DNA of 64,000 nt. Origin: JAFEBO01 sp050730655. GTDB lineage: Bacteria; Planctomycetota; Phycisphaerae; Phycisphaerales; UBA1924. Positions within the stretch are counted from its first letter, which is position 1. Each line of letters begins with the position of its first letter. The notes beneath the pieces are model-generated. The model searched no databases. It saw nothing but the letters and a program-made list of their open reading frames with translations, and had not been told where the DNA came from. Of the stretch, positions 48,236 through 56,111 are shown one piece after another. The position numbers and the translations under genes are program-made. The stretch covers positions 124,001 through 188,000 of the forward strand of contig JBOHNL010000014.1 in NCBI GenBank assembly GCA_050730655.1, read 5' to 3'.

Positions 48236-50365
48236 TTAGTGGCAGTACATTGAATTCAAGACATCAAGCGGATCGCATAGCAAGTGATCGTAGTAAACCG
48301 TAAAAATTTGAAAATCTAAGTCATCCGTGTAGCCGTCGCCATTAAAATCTCCGCGACAATCATAGAGAAGATTGTAAGCGACGCTAAACAATACAAAGTC
48401 CGCATCATCAACGTTTTCATCCAAGTTCAAGTCGGCGTAGCAGTACGCCGCAACCGTTTCACAGCTATCAAGAACCCCGTTGCTGAATGGAACACAGTCG
48501 TTACAGCTGCCCCCGGTGGCGATCCGTTCTGATGCGTCAGCCGTATTGTTGTCGTTGCAGTCCCGAACAACGGTGAAGTAGTAGACGAATGATTCGACTT
48601 CGGGAGTGCCGGCAACGTCACAGACAAGTCTGTTGGCCGACATGCCGGAGCTTGTGTTCTGTTTGACCATGTAAACCCCTGGCGGGTATATAGCCGAGCT
48701 TTTGCCGTAGATGCTCACGAATCGACTTCGATTGCCAGTGCTCAAGTTTGCGGCGACAACATCAAAGCGATCATTCATCAGAAAGTAATTTGTATACGTT
48801 CCGTCGGGAACCATGAGCCCAATATCGACTGGAAACTCACTCGACGTCGAAGACTCACTTGCCACATTGCCATAAAAGGCAAGCTCGACTGCGGGATCGT
48901 GTCCGGTGAGGGCGCTGTCGTACAACTTGCTGTCAAACACTGTTTCCGGAGATCCAACGCTTGGGCTGACAGAAGGCGGGACGGAGTCCGTCGCATACAT
49001 GTGAAATGGCACGAGCCCGACTGCACCACCACCATAAGTGCTTGACGCAGTCAAATACTCCGCTCCCGTGTGAGAAATCGTTGAACCGTCGACGATTGCC
49101 GAGCCGGCCCAAGACCCACCCACCTGTTGGTCGTTAATGACAACAAGGCCTTGAAGTCCGAGGGGATCTGTTTCAATCGTTGCCCCACTCGCGAAGCTTC
49201 GCCCGATTACCACGCTCGGAGACCCGTCGCCATTGGCTGCGAGAGCGCCGGCGTCTAAAGCGTTGTGATCAAACAATGACATGTCTGCGGTGAAATCCCC
49301 ATCACACTGAATCAATGCTGGAAACCCTGTGACCGGCGCTATCGTGTCAGCCAGGACAGTCCCGTGAATGCCGGCCTTACTCGCGATAGAGGTGCTGCGA
49401 GTTCCTGATGTGATTAGTCGAGAAATTCTACGTGGCGTCGTTGAGGGGCTCGTGGTCTGATTCAATTGAGTGTCGGCATAAAGCCACAAGGTATCGCCTT
49501 CAATTGAGTCGATCGTGGTGGCCTCAACAAGAAACGCAAACCCGGACTGGCCGATCTCTAAATGGTCCGGTCCGCCCGCTACGGCAGGATCTTCAGGTCG
49601 ATCGGTTCCGTCTCCGATTGTGCCCCCAGCGAAAATCGTCCCGATTTTTACCTGCCGCATACTTGGTCGTGGATCAGCGTAACTTGTCACATCATCTTGT
49701 GGTCCGCCATACACGCGGCCGCGAAGGTTTCCAGCGATACTAATCGATCCTACGTCGTAGCCGTCGTCCGCATCGATGTAGCCGCGCTTTTGCCAAACAC
49801 GAACATCCAAGATGGCAGTGGCGGTCGTCAGCACTGTTGAAATATTGCTAACGCGTGAGACGTTAATGGTACACTTACTCTGATTGAGACTGTCTTTCCC
49901 AGTTAGATTAACCACGTTTATAATTGATAAATCTACCGGACACAGATCTGAGTTACTCACCGCATGCGCGGTTCCTGAAAATTGAATAACTTCTGAAACA
50001 TTTGCCCAGCGGGTGCTTGAGTTCGCTTGGGTGATTATCACGTTTACTTTATGAAGTACCGAGGATTGTTTTTTGACGGTGATGCGAAGAAATGCAATTT
50101 CATCCCCATCTAGGCCTGGCTTAATGGTAATAGTCGGTGTTTGTCCTGTTGAAGAAATGTCCTTCATATTCCAAATGTCAATCGTCCATTTCCTATCTTT
50201 CACGCTGTAGTCGTATTGCGCACCGTTGAGTGTGTCGTTTTTATCCAAATGCGAAAATGTAATATCGGGCGGATCATCCTTCGGATCCTCTTCTGGATCG
50301 TCAGCCAGCGCCACCGCGTGCAGGAAACAATTCAAAGCCAATGTGACAATAAAAGCAAATCTCAT
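48236..50365 (-). CDS. large secreted protein with dockerin-like C-terminus
   Basis: A 709-residue exported protein. Signal peptide (LALNCFLHAVALA) then an acidic start (DDPEEDPKDDPPD). The first half is Asn/Ser/Thr/Ile-rich and more AT-rich than its neighbours, with strand-type repeats. The second half has GGGAVGLVPFHMYATDSVPPSVSPSVG and cysteine-rich text DCNDNNTADASERIATGGSCNDC. The final 60 residues hold two loops CYADLNLDENVDDADF and CRGDFNGDGYTDDLDF but, unlike the others, do not end in Cys-Pro. Its start overlaps the FGE-fold gene by four bases (ATGA). Confidence 0.86.
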   Translation of the reverse strand: MRFAFIVTLALNCFLHAVALADDPEEDPKDDPPDITFSHLDKNDTLNGAQYDYSVKDRKWTIDIWNMKDISSTGQTPTITIKPGLDGDEIAFLRITVKKQSSVLHKVNVIITQANSSTRWANVSEVIQFSGTAHAVSNSDLCPVDLSIINVVNLTGKDSLNQSKCTINVSRVSNISTVLTTATAILDVRVWQKRGYIDADDGYDVGSISIAGNLRGRVYGGPQDDVTSYADPRPSMRQVKIGTIFAGGTIGDGTDRPEDPAVAGGPDHLEIGQSGFAFLVEATTIDSIEGDTLWLYADTQLNQTTSPSTTPRRISRLITSGTRSTSIASKAGIHGTVLADTIAPVTGFPALIQCDGDFTADMSLFDHNALDAGALAANGDGSPSVVIGRSFASGATIETDPLGLQGLVVINDQQVGGSWAGSAIVDGSTISHTGAEYLTASSTYGGGAVGLVPFHMYATDSVPPSVSPSVGSPETVFDSKLYDSALTGHDPAVELAFYGNVASESSTSSEFPVDIGLMVPDGTYTNYFLMNDRFDVVAANLSTGNRSRFVSIYGKSSAIYPPGVYMVKQNTSSGMSANRLVCDVAGTPEVESFVYYFTVVRDCNDNNTADASERIATGGSCNDCVPFSNGVLDSCETVAAYCYADLNLDENVDDADFVLFSVAYNLLYDCRGDFNGDGYTDDLDFQIFTVYYDHLLCDPLDVLNSMYCH

Positions 50366-51363
50366 ATATGGCTCCGTTTACGAGTGGCAAACGAGCCCAC
50401 AACAGCAAATATGCACGCGGTGGCCGGCGCCGGAACTTCGGTCGCAAGACGAATTCCGGCGAGACTGAAATCCGGAACTCCTGAAAGCCCCTCCCAATCG
50501 ATTGCGTCAGCGACGACTTGCGACTCCCCGTACTTCGTTCCCATCGCGGATCGCAATCCGTTCCTGTCCTGAAACTCGCTCCACTCTTTCACTCCACCAG
50601 ATGTATCAAGCAAACCCCAGGGACCGCCAATCGCCGGATAGGAGCCGACATTGAGCAAACTCACGCCTCCCGTCGCGGCACTCGTTTCGCCCCCATTCTG
50701 CGGTGTGCCCGGCTGCAAAAACGTGTCCCTGCCGCCCGGCCGAGTCCAATATCCGCCATTGCCGTCGCCGTAACGGTTCGGGTCGTAGTATGCGCTCTTG
50801 ATCCACTCATCGAGGCTTGGAATCCAGAACTTCGCGCCCGCCGAGTGCGTGGGCTGATCGAAATACTTACCGTTGGATGACGTGAATGTGCTCACGTCAT
50901 ACGCGCCGCTCTCGAACGCCCACTTCTCGTTCACCTTGTTGTTGTGCAACCAGTTGCAATACATCGCGGTGTACCGCCAACCGACTTCCGCGGCAATGTT
51001 TTCAAAGCCTGGCAACAAGCTTACGTGCGAAGGATTTGAGAGGCTGACGCCAATTCCGCGTAGTCCCCGAAACGTCGATCCTTGCTGAGTGAGGGGAATG
51101 TATTTGCCGTAGGCGTTCGCAAATTCATACCACTGTCCGATGGTGATTTCGTTCCGGCTGATCGCGTAGGCGTGACCAACTGCTCCGCGCGAGGGGATAC
51201 CCGGAGCCTCAGTTTGATTCGTGCCGCGGTTTCCAACGGCCCCGATCACGCAAAAATCGATTCCGTACTTGGAAATCGTTGAAGCTGCATCCGCTGAAGA
51301 AAGCGTGACCGCCGTGAGCAGGAGTGTGGCAGCACAGACAGCGCGATTGATCGATTGTTGCAT
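50362..51363 (-). CDS. FGE-sulfatase-fold (SUMF1-like) protein with PEP-CTERM-like tail
   Basis: A 333-residue exported protein of the formylglycine-generating-enzyme fold: AYAISRNEITIGQWYEFANAYGKY start, YTAMYCNWLHNNK, WIPSLDEWIKSAYYDP, a late LLDTSGGVKEWSE and DFSLAGIRLA. The catalytic Cys pair of true FGEs is not present at the expected site, so it is probably a binding or structural member of the fold. The C-terminus VPAPATACIFAVVGSFATRKRSHI has PEP-CTERM form. Translation of the large downstream gene is coupled to it. The start at 51363 is immediately preceded by a hairpin at 51364-51392. Confidence 0.9.
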   Translation of the reverse strand: MQQSINRAVCAATLLLTAVTLSSADAASTISKYGIDFCVIGAVGNRGTNQTEAPGIPSRGAVGHAYAISRNEITIGQWYEFANAYGKYIPLTQQGSTFRGLRGIGVSLSNPSHVSLLPGFENIAAEVGWRYTAMYCNWLHNNKVNEKWAFESGAYDVSTFTSSNGKYFDQPTHSAGAKFWIPSLDEWIKSAYYDPNRYGDGNGGYWTRPGGRDTFLQPGTPQNGGETSAATGGVSLLNVGSYPAIGGPWGLLDTSGGVKEWSEFQDRNGLRSAMGTKYGESQVVADAIDWEGLSGVPDFSLAGIRLATEVPAPATACIFAVVGSFATRKRSHI

Positions 51364-51392
51364 TCCCAAAGGTTAAACCGTTTACTTTGGGA
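51364..51392 (-). promoter_or_regulatory. hairpin abutting the start codon of the FGE-fold gene
   Basis: TCCCAAAG...CTTTGGGA, extended by GTAAAC/GTTTAAC with a two-base bulge, reaches to the base before the ATG. In the mRNA it would hold the GGGA ribosome-binding text in a stem, so it could limit translation or act as an operator. The T-rich sequence upstream lacks a clear promoter. Confidence 0.5.
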
Positions 51393-52257
51393 TTCAAGAG
51401 CTTTTATTCTGGACTCCCGATTTTTTAATTTCGCTTAGCGGTTTCGTCGCCGTTGGAGAACGTAGCGTGGCGAAACTCCCACCCTCGCGCACTGAGTGCG
51501 CACGACGTCACTCGTACCTTTTCCGCAAACCTCCGGCAACCAAGCTACTGGCGGTTTCGAAACACAGGTGAGACGCGCCCAACGGCGACGACTATGCGCA
51601 CTTTACAGGAGATCGCCCGCGTCAGGCTTTCAAGGACGAAATACTGTGTGCGGAAATTTGTTGTTCAATGTTTCATGCTCTGAATCCACTTTGCGGAGAA
51701 CGAAGTCCAATCCGCTCTTAGGCTTGGAGCCGCGCCGGTACTCCTCATTCCTGTCGCTGCGCGGCGTTTGGGCACACTCGCTCGTCGCCGCACCCGCATT
51801 GGAATTTACACAAAGTGCGGCCACAACCGTCGCGCGACCTCCGTCGGAGCGAAGTTCCCCGGGTGCGCGAGCGGGGTGAGGCATGAACGGCCTCTGTAAG
51901 CCGTCGCTGCGCTTCACCGACGCCGGAGATAGGTGTTTTTACTGACCTTTGGACCAATCAATTTCGACAATATTCTCTAAAATTGGCCGTATTTATACCA
52001 AACCAAATCCAAATCTGGTACATTACGCCTGCGCGCCCGCGCACCCAGCCCGATCGCCCGCGTTTCTACACCGTCCAATCTCTACCACAACTTCAACCAC
52101 GCACTCAGGCTCGATCGCTCCGCTCAAAGCCCGCTTTAGTCCAACTGCAACCGGGCTCTCTCCCACATACGCGTTTATCGCTGCGCACGCGCTCACCACG
52201 GGCCCCGCGGCACATTTCACCTTCTCCTTCTTCCCGTTTCATCGAAAGGTCCTGGCC
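51393..52257. other. 865-bp interval without recognised gene
   Basis: Several frames of 60-130 codons exist but none has a ribosome site, start and family text that agree. Repeated Cys/Arg/Ser-rich frames read like antisense or decayed DNA. The last 300 bases include an AT-rich patch (51950-52020) with TACCA / TGGTA arms, a possible promoter of the gene at 52258. Otherwise nothing was recognised. Confidence 0.55.
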
Positions 52258-53088
52258 ATGGCACGTCAAAGCCGCAAATTCACCCGCAATCAGATTGTCG
52301 AAGCCCTCGTTACCCTCGGCGCCGAACTCGGCCGCACGCCCAGCAAGGTCGAACTCTTCGCAAAGTTGGGCCTCAATCAAGGTCATTTTGAAAAGCACTT
52401 CAACCTATACAACGACGCGCTCGCCGCGGCAAAGCTGCCCCCGAATATCGTGAAAGGCCGCGATGCCGATCAACTCCTCGACGACTGGGGAAACCTCACG
52501 CGTGAGCTCGGACATCTTCCGACGCTCAGCGAGTACAAGGCGCGGGGAAAATTCAGCCTGAGCGCCTTCCGGCGACTGTTCGAATCATGGGTAGGAGTCG
52601 GAAAAATCTTCTACGCTCGCTCCGCCGAGGACCGCAAGTGGCACGATGTCATCAAGATCATCGATGCCCGTATGACGCGACGGAGCGGACAGCCTCTTGT
52701 TCTTTCCAACATCGATGCCGCGACGAACTTTGCTCCGCCCACCACAGCCACATACGGCAAACCCCTCAACTTTGATTTTCTGCGCCATGCGCCCGTCAAC
52801 GAAGCCGGTGTTGTCTATCTCTTCGGTTGTCTCGCGAAGCAGCTCGGGTATTCCGTCGAGGCGATCCAGACCGCGTTTCCCGACTGCGAAGCGAAGCGCG
52901 AGGGCAAAGACGGCCGCCTGAGGCGCGTCCGAATCGAGTTCGAATTTGAAAGCCGTAATTTCGAATTGCACCGGCACGATGCCTCCGGTTGCGACGTCAT
53001 CGTCTGCTGGCGCCACAACTGGGAGCAGTGTCCGCTCCACGTCGTCGAACTCTCAAAGGAACTCGAAAAGCTCCAAAAAGCCGCGTAA
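52258..53088 (+). CDS. HNH-associated-repeat protein with PD-(D/E)XK-like C-terminus (copy 2)
   Basis: A 276-residue paralog of the product of 4789-5622: two helical HNH-associated repeats (TRNQIVEALVTLGAELGRTP; LLDDWGNLTRELGHLPTL) then the same C-terminal domain (NEAGVVYLFGCLAKQLGYSVEAIQTAFPDCEAKR, IEFEFESRNFELHRHDASGCDVIVCWRHNW). Identity over the C-terminal half is high, lower in the N-terminal repeats. The conserved Asp in PDCEA, the Glu in IEFEFE and the CDVIVCW segment make a PD-(D/E)XK-type nuclease likely but unproven. Start and leader (GAAAGGTC, CCATGGCACG) match copy 1. Four AGTGCCC heptamers and the 26-mer follow the stop codon. Confidence 0.82.
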   Translation: MARQSRKFTRNQIVEALVTLGAELGRTPSKVELFAKLGLNQGHFEKHFNLYNDALAAAKLPPNIVKGRDADQLLDDWGNLTRELGHLPTLSEYKARGKFSLSAFRRLFESWVGVGKIFYARSAEDRKWHDVIKIIDARMTRRSGQPLVLSNIDAATNFAPPTTATYGKPLNFDFLRHAPVNEAGVVYLFGCLAKQLGYSVEAIQTAFPDCEAKREGKDGRLRRVRIEFEFESRNFELHRHDASGCDVIVCWRHNWEQCPLHVVELSKELEKLQKAA

Positions 53089-53099
53089 TGCCTGTCTCG

Positions 53100-53127
53100 A
53101 GTGCCCAGTGCCCAGTGCCCAGTGCCC
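53100..53127. repeat. four AGTGCCC heptamers behind nuclease-like copy 2
   Basis: Four perfect AGTGCCC units starting 12 bases after the TAA at 53086-53088. Same period as the arrays at 27061 and 23101. Confidence 0.9.
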
Positions 53128-53153
53128 CTGTACCTACTGACTAGTCCCTTCCC

Positions 53154-53179
53154 CTCTCTTTGACAACCAAATACGTTTC
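53154..53179 (+). repeat. conserved 26-bp element downstream of nuclease-like copy 2
   Basis: Partner of 5686-5711 (24 of 26 identical), 65 bases after the stop codon of the paralog. It lies 170 bases ahead of the likely UvrD start. Confidence 0.75.
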
Positions 53180-53348
53180 CGTCACAGGCGAACTCACCAA
53201 ACTGCTTTCGCCCCGCTCTCGTCTTGTCCTCACACGATTCACCCGCGAAATCCGCGGCAAACGACAGCAAAAACCCAGCCCTCGCCGCAAGACACTTTCG
53301 CTCCGGCGAGCCATTCCCGCTACGCTCCCGCAACGGGAAGGAGCCCGA

Positions 53349-55775
53349 TTGTTGCAGGAAGAACTACCGAGCCAGAGCGAAGCCGCTGGAGAGCTTCTGA
53401 AGGGTCTGACCGACCCGCAGAAGCAGGCCGTGCTCACCACCGAAGGACCGCTGCTGGTGCTCGCCGGCGCAGGATCGGGCAAGACGCGCGTCATCACGCG
53501 CCGGATCGCGTATCTCATCCATCAGGGCGTGCCCCCGTGGTCGATCTTGGCCGTGACGTTCACGAACAAAGCTGCGGCCGAAATGCGCGAGCGCGTCATG
53601 ACGGTGCTCGGGCACGATCCCCGATTGACGCGCGGCCTGACCGTCACGACGTTCCACTCGCTCTGCGCGCGGTTGCTGCGCCGCTACGCCGAAGCGGCAA
53701 ACCTTAAGCCCGAGTTTTCGATTTACGATTCGTCCGATCAGGCGACGCTCGCAAAGCGCGTCATCGCAGAGCTCCAGCTCTCGACGAGCAACTGGCCCCC
53801 GCGCAGCGTGCTCTCGGCGATCTCCAACGCCAAGAACGATCTGCTCGATGCCGACGAATTTGCAGCGCGTGCCCATGACTTCTACTCGCGCACGGTCGCC
53901 AAAATCTATCAGGGATATCAGAAGGCGCTCAAGCTCGCGGGCGCCGTCGATTTTGACGATCTGCTTGTGCTGACGGCGAAAATGCTGCAGAGCAACGCCG
54001 AAGTTCGACGCGAATGCAACGAACGCTGGCGCTATCTGCTGATCGACGAATACCAGGACACCAACCACGCCCAGTTCGTGATCGCGTCGCTCATCGCAGG
54101 CAAGAACGAAGAAGGTCATCCGCCCAACATCTGCGTCGTCGGCGATCCGGATCAGGCGATTTACGGCTGGCGCGGTGCGGATATCACCAACATCCTCGAG
54201 TTCGAGAAGAGCTACCCGGGCACGAAGGTCATCACGCTCGGCGAAAACTTCCGCTCGAACGCCCCGATCCTGCACGCGGCGGACCAGCTCATCCGCAACA
54301 ACCAGAAGCGCAAGCACAAGGATTTGTTCACATCGCGCAAGGGCGGTGAGCACGTCGAGGTAACGCTGACTCGCGACGAGAATCACGAGGCGACGCTGAT
54401 CGTCGACTGGCTGAAGTCGGTGAAAGACGAACGCGACGATTCGCCGACCTCGATCGCGTGGCGCGAGATGGCGATTTTCTATCGCACGAATTCACTCAGC
54501 CGCGTGATGGAAGATGCGCTGCGCGGCGCGGGCGTGCCGTACACGATCGCGCGGGGCACGGCTTTTTATGATCGCGAAGAAGTAAAGAGTGCCGTGGCGT
54601 ACCTGCGGCTGGTGGCCAATCCGAGCGACGATGTTTCGCTTTCTCGCATTGTGAATACGCCCACGCGCGGGATCGGCTCGACCACTTTTGGCAAGATCGA
54701 GGATTATGCCGCAGAGCATGCGACGCCGGTGCTGCACGCGATGCGCGAGGCCGGGCAGCTTCTCGATGTCGTCGGACGTGGTGCGGCAGCCGTTGGAAAA
54801 TTCGTCGAAATGATCGACGCCTGGACTGGCGGCGGCACGTTCCTGGGTTCGCAGGTTTCGACCACGCTTGCGGAGCTTGTCTCCCGCATCATCCGCGAAT
54901 CCGGCCTCGAAGCGATGTATCGCACGCAGGCCAAGGCGAGCAACAGCGACGCCGACATGGAACGGCTCGACAACCTCGACGAGCTTGTGAGTTCGGCGCG
55001 CCAGTTCGAGATGGAATTCGATGCAATGGCCGATCCGGCGGCGGAAACGCAGAACGCCGATGGCTTGGCTCGACCCAATGACCAGACTCCGCCGCTGCTT
55101 GCGATGTTGCGGGCGTATCTCGAATCGATCGCGCTGGTGGCGGATGCCGATGCGGTCGATCCGGCACAGGGCGCGGTCACGCTGATGACGCTGCATGCTG
55201 CAAAGGGGCTTGAGTTCAAGGCCGTCGCGATCATCGGGCTTGAAGAAGGGCAGTTGCCGCACAGCCGGGCGCGTGAGTCGCAGGAACAGCTGGAGGAAGA
55301 GCGGCGGTTGTGCTTTGTCGGTATCACGCGAGCGATGCGCCGCCTGCACATGACAAGCAGCCGGTATCGCACCATGCGTGGCATTCCGGAACGGACGATC
55401 CCGAGCCGATTCCTGGATGAGTTGCCTCGCGATTCGGTGCGATTCAGCAATCAAGCGGATGCGACCGCGGGGCTCGAAGATTTCATCGCGCGGGGCGAAG
55501 GTGGCAGCGATGGGGGTGGCGGGCAGCGCTACGAGCCCGAAGGCGAGTTCGCGGCAAAGGACTCCAAGCGCGCCAAGCTCGGATGGAGTTCCAGCAGCGG
55601 CACGCCCAAGAACGCGGCATTCCCGGTCGGCGCGGTTGTGCGGCATCCGCAATTTGGTGAAGGTGAGATTGTGAGCATCACTGCAGGCGTGAATGCGCGG
55701 GCGACGATTCGATTCCGGGGCGTTGGAACCAAGACGCTGGTTCTGGAATACGCGCGGCTGACGCGGGTGAAGTAA
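53349..55775 (+). CDS. uvrD: UvrD/PcrA-type ATP-dependent DNA helicase
   Basis: An 808-residue superfamily 1 helicase. It carries the Q-motif-like LTDPQKQAVLTTEGP, Walker A GAGSGKT (about 40-46), TFTNKAAAEMRERV, DEYQDTNH (motif II), GDPDQAIYGWRGAD (motif III), ENFRSN (motif IV), VTLMTLHAAKGLEFKAV (motif V) and VGITRAM (motif VI), and the C-terminal Tudor-like domain of PcrA (PVGAVVRHPQFGEGEIVSI). It unwinds DNA in repair and replication. The start is a TTG at 53349 because AAGGAG lies five bases upstream and the reading begins close to the family N-terminus; a TTG at 53160 would add 63 basic residues without a ribosome site. Confidence 0.94.
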   Translation: MLQEELPSQSEAAGELLKGLTDPQKQAVLTTEGPLLVLAGAGSGKTRVITRRIAYLIHQGVPPWSILAVTFTNKAAAEMRERVMTVLGHDPRLTRGLTVTTFHSLCARLLRRYAEAANLKPEFSIYDSSDQATLAKRVIAELQLSTSNWPPRSVLSAISNAKNDLLDADEFAARAHDFYSRTVAKIYQGYQKALKLAGAVDFDDLLVLTAKMLQSNAEVRRECNERWRYLLIDEYQDTNHAQFVIASLIAGKNEEGHPPNICVVGDPDQAIYGWRGADITNILEFEKSYPGTKVITLGENFRSNAPILHAADQLIRNNQKRKHKDLFTSRKGGEHVEVTLTRDENHEATLIVDWLKSVKDERDDSPTSIAWREMAIFYRTNSLSRVMEDALRGAGVPYTIARGTAFYDREEVKSAVAYLRLVANPSDDVSLSRIVNTPTRGIGSTTFGKIEDYAAEHATPVLHAMREAGQLLDVVGRGAAAVGKFVEMIDAWTGGGTFLGSQVSTTLAELVSRIIRESGLEAMYRTQAKASNSDADMERLDNLDELVSSARQFEMEFDAMADPAAETQNADGLARPNDQTPPLLAMLRAYLESIALVADADAVDPAQGAVTLMTLHAAKGLEFKAVAIIGLEEGQLPHSRARESQEQLEEERRLCFVGITRAMRRLHMTSSRYRTMRGIPERTIPSRFLDELPRDSVRFSNQADATAGLEDFIARGEGGSDGGGGQRYEPEGEFAAKDSKRAKLGWSSSSGTPKNAAFPVGAVVRHPQFGEGEIVSITAGVNARATIRFRGVGTKTLVLEYARLTRVK

Positions 55776-55806
55776 GTCCTCGGATGATAAAGACAAAGGC
55801 AGTCGA

Positions 55807-55846
55807 GAGAACGCGGAGCGCGCGGAGAAGGCGGAGTTGCGCGGAG
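55807..55846. repeat. left arm of a 40-bp inverted repeat
   Basis: Matches the reverse complement of 55991-56030 at 38 of 40 positions (mismatches at two sites). The text is GAGAACGCGGAG-like, GGA-rich. The arms are 144 bases apart, in the gap between uvrD and the DUF4139 gene. Confidence 0.9.
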
Positions 55847-55990
55847 TGGGAAGAGAGAAAAGTGACTGAGGGCGGCAGCGTGTTTTTTGGTTCGTGAAAA
55901 ACGCGACGGGTGCCGCTCGATCCGCGTCTGACAATTTGGTGACGCACAACCCACCTTGGAGTTCTTAATTCTTCTACTTTATCTTCTCTT

Positions 55991-56030
55991 CTCCGCGAAA
56001 CTCCGCCTTCTCCGCGCACTCCGCGTTCTC
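55991..56030. repeat. right arm of a 40-bp inverted repeat
   Basis: Partner of 55807-55846. The right arm ends 81 bases before the start codon at 56112. The whole 55776-56111 gap has no gene otherwise. Confidence 0.9.
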
Positions 56031-56111
56031 TTTGTTTGGCGTGCAATTGCCCCGAACTTTTCTTCGCGCGAACGCGCTGTATTCTCACAGGTGCAATCCA
56101 GGAGTTTCCGC

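Noticed and set aside
51393..52257. Several frames of 60-130 codons between the FGE-fold gene and nuclease-like copy 2.
   Set aside because: No consistent start, ribosome site or known domain, and composition changes along them; reported as gene-free.
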